From: Ascaphus truei
Lineage: Eukaryota; Chordata; Amphibia; Anura; Ascaphidae
Length of the DNA: 64,000 nucleotides
Assembly: GCA_036426205.1 (NCBI GenBank)
Contig: CM071568.1
Span: forward strand, 121,849,314-121,913,313
Direction of reading: 5' to 3'
In this document: positions 58,818 to 64,000 of the stretch, one piece after another
Numbering within the stretch: position 1 is the first letter of the stretch
Layout of the letters: every line of letters starts with the position of its first letter
Made by a program: the position numbers and the translations under genes
Notes under the pieces: generated by a model
What the model saw: the letters and a program-made list of their open reading frames with translations, nothing else
Database searches by the model: none
What the model was told of the DNA's origin: nothing

Positions 58818-60022
58818 AGTGATGCTTTAAAGGTCTATGATACAGGTGAACAGAGTGATGGTTTATAAAAAAAAGAGGGGGGCGTGGCCAAGGCACCGAG
58901 CAAGCAGGACGTGTGGGTATACAGCTCTGTCCCAAGAGAGGGCAAAATAAATATTTTAACTTACACCATACACCGGTTAATGTTTTGACATACTGTACTC
59001 CAATAAAAAAATATGTTGATTCTTTTAAATTGTATTTATAAATAAATGTTTTAACTTACTCCATAAATGTTTTTAGACATACTCCACCAATAAAAAAAAA
59101 ATGTTGATTCTTTGAAATTGTTTCAGTGTGTCTCCTTTTATAACAAAATACAGTGTTTCTAGAACATACAGTACTGTACAGTAAGTAATGTTTGGTTAAT
59201 TACTGTAGTAAACACAAGTATTTTGCGTTTCAACATGGTTCCATGAGGCATACTGTACTGTATACTGTGGGCATGCGCATTAAATCAAAACAGTAATAAA
59301 ACAATACATACTGTACAGGTATAGAATACACATAATCTATACTGTAGACTAAATACTTTTTATTTTTGGGGTATATTATACAGTATGTAAAAAAATATTG
59401 TATACTGTATGAAAACAACAGCATACTGTTTCAGGTTTTCTATAAAGCTCACAGTTATTCTATCCTAATCAATAAAAATGGCACTGCCACTAAATTGTTG
59501 CCTCCAGTACTTGGATTTTTAAAATCAGATTCATCAATGTGCAAGCATCGTTACAAAAAGCGATATTATCTATCGAAATCCCTCCATTTGCCGTTCTCAG
59601 CCTGATGACAAAGTTTCTTTTCTGAGGAAAAATAAAAAATACAACAAAGTTGAATATTATTTAAACAGTTTCATTGTTTCATTGTGCAACCTTTTATAAA
59701 AATGTCAGTGTTTTCTAGATTTCTCGGGGGGCGTCTCTTGTTCACATACACGCATGCGCCTAAATGTGATGAAACGCATATGCGTTTCAACAAGGTTCCA
59801 ATGAGACATACAGTAGGCGCATGCGCCTAGCTGTCCACCAATTGTTCATTATCTACTGTAGAAGCTGCTCAGCCATTGATATTGCTGGACTACATTTTCA
59901 CGAATTGTGACTAAAATAATAGAACTAAATAACCATAAGCAAAGCGATTGATTACAGGAGAATCGCTTGACTGTGCATTGATATTGATATTTTAAAAAAA
60001 GAATAAAATACGGCAGCTGTAC
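58818..60022. other. AT-rich DNA between the L1 and the forkhead gene
   Basis: No gene recognised. It contains two near-copies (about 58930-59010 and 59040-59115) of a short AT-rich block with ATATTTTAACTTAC and ATGTTGATTCTTT. It would hold the downstream intron if the forkhead exon continues past 60023. Confidence 0.5.
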
Positions 60023-60412
60023 TCACCATAGACTTTGCCAATCGGTTGGCGCCGAGCCACTGCCACCAGTCCCGTATTCTTGATTATACACGTAGTTGAC
60101 AGGTGACAGCGGGCCTGCTACACCTGTAGTTGACAGCTGATGAAGCTGGAAATCTTTTTGGTACATGCAAGCTTGCTGGTATCTGTATGTGAAATCCTGC
60201 CCAGGCTGCAGGTATCCAGGCGGAGACAGATAGCAAGGGTTGCAGGTCACAAGGTTTTCACTGACGGTCGGACCGTTATTGGAAGCTGGTGCTGGCGCTG
60301 TTCCATTGCTGGCCTGAGACAGACGATTCTTAGTTGGTTTTACCATGACCTTTCGCCTTTTGAAGTCTCCATGATCAAAGATACTGGAAAAATCTGGCGC
60401 AACACACCAATA

Positions 60413-61049
60413 TGCAGAGGAAGAAGAGAAAAAAACGAAGCACTGGTTCCACTTATAGCTATGAATAAACACAGAGGTGCGTTCCCAATAATAAAAGTTT
60501 AATGGACCAAAAATAGCACAAGAACAGAACACCTACGCGGTTCGGGCTTGTGTTAAAGGGCCACAAGCCCGAAACGCGTAGGTGTTCTGTTCTTGTGCTA
60601 TTTTTGGTCCATTAAACCTTTATTATTGGGAACGCACCAGTGCTTCGTTTTTTTCTCTTCTTCCTCTGCATATCTACCGGAACGGAGGCACGGTACACCC
60701 CAGGAGAAGTGGACTACAAGGCTCCTTATTTGCGTGAGTTATACTCTTAAGTGAGCTCTTTCCACCCTCCTTTCTCCATAAGTGGCTGCAAGGATTGTTG
60801 TTTATTACCCCATGTTTTCACCATGATGTTGTTTTAATTGCTGGACACCGGCAGGTGTGTATTGTCCTTACCTCATTGCCTGTGGGACTTTACTTTCCAG
60901 TTACACATCCAATAGGTGTGTGGGTGTATATCATTATCCTAGCCTTATCTTTTGCTTTCTTTGGAGGGGCAATCCACTTTCAACTTTAGCTTATTATATC
61001 ATATTTTGCTGTGATTTTTGTTTTTGAGCACTATGCAACCCATTTTTCT
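60413..61049 (+). mobile_element. Fold-back insertion in the forkhead exon, 14-bp target duplication
   Basis: GCAACACACCAATA occurs at 60399-60412 and 61050-61063. The 637-bp insert has a terminal inverted repeat at its left end (60413 to about 60672), centred on the GAAACGCGT hairpin, then ~375 bp of unique, non-coding sequence. The architecture is the same as at 32571-33553 and 57843-58527. Confidence 0.9.
60551..60582 (+). ncRNA. Hammerhead-like hairpin, locus 5 (inside fold-back)
   Basis: TGTTAAA, stem GGGC, loop CACAA, stem GCCC, then GAAACGCGTAGG. The first box has lost CTGA. The stem differs from those at loci 1, 2 and 4 yet is perfectly paired. Confidence 0.42.
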
Positions 61050-61330
61050 GCAACACACCAATACCCTCCTCTAACTCCGGGTACAGGATCAATACGAAAA
61101 AAACACGGATCGATACATAACTTTTTCCTTATTGCACACTTCCACACACGAGCATCTGGTGAAAATTTGTAAAAGTCATAATTTTCGATAAAATATTGAT
61201 AAATTTGACCAACTGTGGCCATCTTATCATCTGCTGCATTAATTGCGGACCATATTAAATAAGCGTACGTTATGTTGGGCTTTTTGAACACGTACTGCGG
61301 CGGTGTACTCATCTCAGAACAATAGAACAC

Positions 61331-62065
61331 CAGACACTGTGCATTGAGTTTTTAATATGAAACGCCTAAATTGATACAGTATTGTAACTTCTTCAGTACC
61401 AAGGTCAATTCACAATGGACCACTGTGGTATTTTTTAAACACCTGCAAGTCGACACATTACTGAAGCACAGGTACAGTACTATAGTGCACACATTAGAAT
61501 TCATTACAATTCATGAATATCTGCCACCTGGCGGATACGCAAAGAATTGCACCCAATTAAATCCGAACCATTATCATTAAACAGATCAACCGTGGGTGAC
61601 GACCGGCATGAATGCGGCATGAATACGGCATGAATGGTAAGTCTGGGATAAAATCCCTATGTGAGGGGCTCAGCAATCCTATGTGTATGTATAGGAATCA
61701 GGCATATGTGATTAACTCAAGGTATCTGGGCATGCATGAATGCTGCTGTGGACTCACAGGATAATTAAAGTGATATACTAGTACATGTGATACTGAAGAA
61801 CGAACACAGATTCATATATATACAATACAAGTCTAATGTGTGTCCCTAGTAAAACAGGTATGCAATAATGTATAATCACTGTGAGAACTCACTTTTGTAA
61901 GCAGCAGCCCAGTCCTAGGTAGTTGCGTGCATCACGCCCAGTATTGATAAGGAAATCTTGATCCCGTGGGGTCCGGTTGCGGAGCACAGCTGCACAAGCA
62001 AAGGGGGCTGCAACCAGTGTGAAGGCTAAAAAGATTTTATTAGGTGGTCATAGGAAACAAGTAAA
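61331..62065. other. Upstream flank of the forkhead exon
   Basis: No second exon was recognised. On the minus strand the sequence just before the start reads TTCTATTGTTCTGAGATGAG, which could be an acceptor. A GGCATGAAT(A/G)C triplicate lies near 61607-61635. Confidence 0.45.
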
Positions 62066-62105
62066 CTCTAACGCGTTTCGGGACCTGTGTCCCTTTGTCA
62101 AAGAG
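62066..62105 (-). ncRNA. Hammerhead-like hairpin, locus 6
   Basis: Minus strand: TTTGACAAA, stem GGGAC, loop ACAG, stem GTCCC, then GAAACGCGTTAGAG, followed by an AATAAA about 40 bases downstream (near 62036). The stem is 5 bp and perfectly paired. Confidence 0.45.
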
Positions 62106-63159
62106 GTGAAGCGCATGGAATTCTGAAAATGCAACCGCAAAATAACCGAGAAGTGTTAAAATAAAAGCTGCCGCGGCTGTAGAAGGAAATGAGGTAAAGG
62201 GTTTGTAGATTCTGGTTGCAGTCAAACACTAGTGCGGAAAGAATTGGATACCGCAGAGAAACTTAGCTGCAGCCTTCTACATATAGAGAATCTATACATG
62301 GTGACATCAAAGGGTATCCAAGTGCTACATTAACACGGTCAGTGATATCCCTGATGTCCTACAAAACTCTCACTGTTCACAGTTCCCTGCATATACGCCA
62401 GGCCTGTTGCTGCTGCTGCTGCCTTAAGTGGGATTTCCCTCTGCTGTTTCATATTGATTCCATTTAGTATCCTCTATGCACCTGTCTTCTGTCTGATTCT
62501 GTTTTTCTAAGTTTCCTGTTTCTGTTTAGTCTTTGCCTTTATTTTGTTTGCTATTAACTCTTTCCTGCCTGTGCCGTTCTGTGAACTGATCTGTTTGCCT
62601 GTATCACGTTTGAGTCGTAGTTGAAGTAAATGTCCTTGCTTGTTCTTTGGCTAGTCCCAGTACTGTTCCTTGTCCCAGCCCTGTTCCCATGTCCCAGTCC
62701 CAATCTTGTGGTTCAGTCCCAACCATGTTTCAGTCCTGTACCTGCCTCTCCGCGGCCGGCCTCTAGCCCCGATGATGCTACTTCACTGCTGCCCTGACAT
62801 CTGTAAGTGACCCTGATGACGCCTCTTCTCTACCTACCGTTGACTTCTGCCCGTGACCTGACAATGCTATTTCACCACCTGCCCATGACCGCTGTCTGTG
62901 ATCCCGCTATGTCTTTGCTTATGCCTTTTGTTCTGGCCATTGAGGCCCAGCCTTCACCGGACACTGTAGGGTCTGTGACAGAAAACAAAGGCAACTCCAG
63001 GCATTTCGCCAGAACAGACTCAGCAGCCCACCTGCATCGCCTTGAGGCCTGTGTGTGGGGAAAGAGAAGTCCTTTATTTTTTTAAATCCTATTGTGGACT
63101 CTAATGTTTTTTTTTTGTTTTTTTGCTTCAATTCTTCTACTGGGTTTGTTATGACCGTT
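62106..63159. other. Possible LTR-like stretch, low support
   Basis: From about 62500 to 62985 the sequence is rich in CCCAGTCC / CCTGTCCC words and ends near GGGTCTGTGACA, somewhat like the 3' half of gypsy LTRs in this window. No matching partner or target duplication was found. The frames at 62807-63085 and 62919-63227 have no motif. Confidence 0.25.
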
Positions 63160-63239
63160 GTTGAATTTAGTCCCTGAAAACAGCCCTTTTCCAGGGAACC
63201 CCAGCTGATATAGCTTGTCTGGTCCAAAGAAGCAGACCT

Positions 63240-63999
63240 TTCATGTCACCCACTGTAAGGATACGTACACTTGTTTTGTCAAAACCTTTTATAGCTGATT
63301 CTAAAGTTGTTGCTTTAAAGCCCAGTGCACTTTTCTTTGAATCCTCTGCAGTGCCTGATTCAACCACTGCCGGTTCTAAGACTTCCTCTTCAGAGATAAG
63401 CTTTTCTTTTTTAAAACATACAGGACACCTGCAAGCTCATATTGAACCCCCAAAATAACCCCAACATATATATATATATATATAAGCATATAAGTGTCAC
63501 AGAGGAGTGCTACTGAGCATGGCAATATATATTTAAAACCAGAGACAGAACATGAAACACAGACAGAGCTCAGTGCACATCCAGTGAAACCTATACACGA
63601 TACAGTGCCTAAATATATATATATATGTATAGATAGCTATTAAATAAAATGGTCTTTTAGTTTAGTGGCTCAGGGGCTTACAACACTTTGGCCAAAATGT
63701 TAAACTAAAAGACCATTTTATTTAATAGATATCTATACATATATATTTAGGCACTGTACCGTGTATAGGTTTCACTGGATGTTCACTGAGCTCTGTCTGT
63801 GTTTCATGTTCTGTCTCTGGTTTTAAATAAGCTTTCCTTTCCCTGATTTTTCTGCAGCACCTGGTATAACCACTGTAGATTTTCAGACCTCCACATCAAA
63901 AAACAAGCTTGCCTACCCCTGATTTCTCTCCAGTGTATGGTGTAACCACTGCTGGTTCTAGACGAGGCTCCACTTCAGAGACAAACATGCATTTCCCTG
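63240..63999 (+). pseudogene. Coding-like ~26-residue tandem repeats, interrupted
   Basis: Three or more units of about 77-78 bp encode a loosely repeated peptide: FFESSAVPDSTTAGSKTSSS (about 63330), FPDFSAAPGITTVDFQTSTS (about 63838) and TPDFSPVYGVTTAGSRRGST (about 63915), the last running off the window. Ser/Thr/Pro-rich repeats of this kind occur in mucin-like or other low-complexity proteins, but I do not recognise a family. A one-base slip separates the last two units, and an insertion (63405-63826) cuts the array. It may be a decayed repetitive exon or simply a minisatellite with open frames. Confidence 0.35.
63405..63826. mobile_element. Fold-back insertion in the 26-residue repeats
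   Basis: ATAAGCTTT occurs at 63396-63404 and 63827-63835, flanking 422 bp. The right part (about 63529-63826) is a long inverted repeat: CCAGAGACAGAACATGAAAC on the left and its reverse complement on the right, with a ~35-base loop. The left part is AT-rich. Its centre has no GAAACGCGT motif, so it has the architecture of the other fold-backs but a different core. Confidence 0.75.
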
Positions 64000-64000
64000 A

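Larger units (their letters stand above)
60023..61330 (-). pseudogene. Divergent forkhead (FOX) gene, coding exon split by an insertion
   Basis: A forkhead transcription-factor gene on the minus strand. The likely start is the ATG at 61312 (MSTPPQYVFKKPNITYAYL); an in-frame ATG at 61330 is also possible. Forkhead domain, residues about 10-105: KPNITYAYLIWSAINAADDK, IYQYFIENYDFYKF, then the recognition-helix region WKCAIRKKLCIDPCFF, then GGYWCVA. A 637-bp insertion interrupts it here, and the rest follows at 60398: PDFSSIFDHGDFKRRK (wing 2), a Pro/Ser/Asn linker, and a Tyr/Gln-rich tail ending DWQSLW. Without the insertion and one 14-bp target repeat the frame is continuous at about 212 residues. 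As it stands, translation stops within ~6 codons after the break. The usual NSIRHNLS core reads CAIRKKLC, so DNA contacts differ. The stop at 60023 overlaps TATGGTGAGTACAG, a strong splice-donor match, so another exon may follow. Subfamily not assignable. Confidence 0.8.

Noticed and set aside
1..64000. tRNA or rRNA genes
   Set aside because: No A-box/B-box pair with a cloverleaf or rRNA block was recognised by eye. A tRNA scan was not possible here.

Overview
The window looks like repeat-dense vertebrate intergenic DNA, most likely from a frog (anuran). The evidence is the mix of transposon families: Ty3/gypsy, BEL/Pao-like, DIRS, Penelope-like, two L1-type LINE families, two Tc1/mariner types and a SCAN-like gag. 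There are no bacterial-style gene arrays. Species cannot be read from the sequence. The only host-type gene recognised is a forkhead (FOX) gene at 60.0-61.3 kb on the minus strand, and a transposon insertion splits it. Every other coding similarity is a decayed mobile-element gene.

Layout. 0-2.3 kb: 3' end of a Ty3/gypsy element with its LTR, then a 78-bp minisatellite. 2.65-9.41 kb: a TTAA-flanked unit with perfect 16-bp terminal inverted repeats, filled with low-complexity and minisatellite DNA. 9.5-10.8 kb: Penelope-like element (GIY-YIG end plus 3' region). 11.8-12.4 kb: DIRS remnant. 12.96-14.4 kb: Tc1 element. 16.5-17.9 kb: BEL/Pao-like gag with a possible LTR. 18-19.8 kb: CpG-rich patch, an exon-like ORF and G/T-rich simple repeats.

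19.77-35.92 kb and 37.82-53.69 kb are two direct copies of one ~16-kb segment. Each holds two head-to-head L1 copies, palindromes, a SCAN-like gag, a ~450-bp satellite, a fold-back insertion and a transposase gene with three apparent introns. Copy 2 differs mainly by 1-3-base deletions, which points to an unpolished duplicate haplotype rather than an old duplication. Between them lies a dispersed repeat carrying a solo LTR with a 5-bp target duplication.

53.7-64 kb holds AT-rich arrays, another L1 copy, the broken forkhead gene, and coding-like 26-residue repeats cut by a further fold-back insertion.

The most unusual signal is a recurring hairpin: a box close to CTGANGA, a short stem whose sequence changes between loci but stays complementary, then GAAACGCGT. 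It occurs at six independent loci, plus two copies inside the second 16-kb segment. The layout resembles a hammerhead ribozyme core, a motif known from Penelope-like elements. One copy lies just 3' of the Penelope ORF here. Others sit inside insertions with 10-17-bp target duplications, three of which carry a terminal fold-back.
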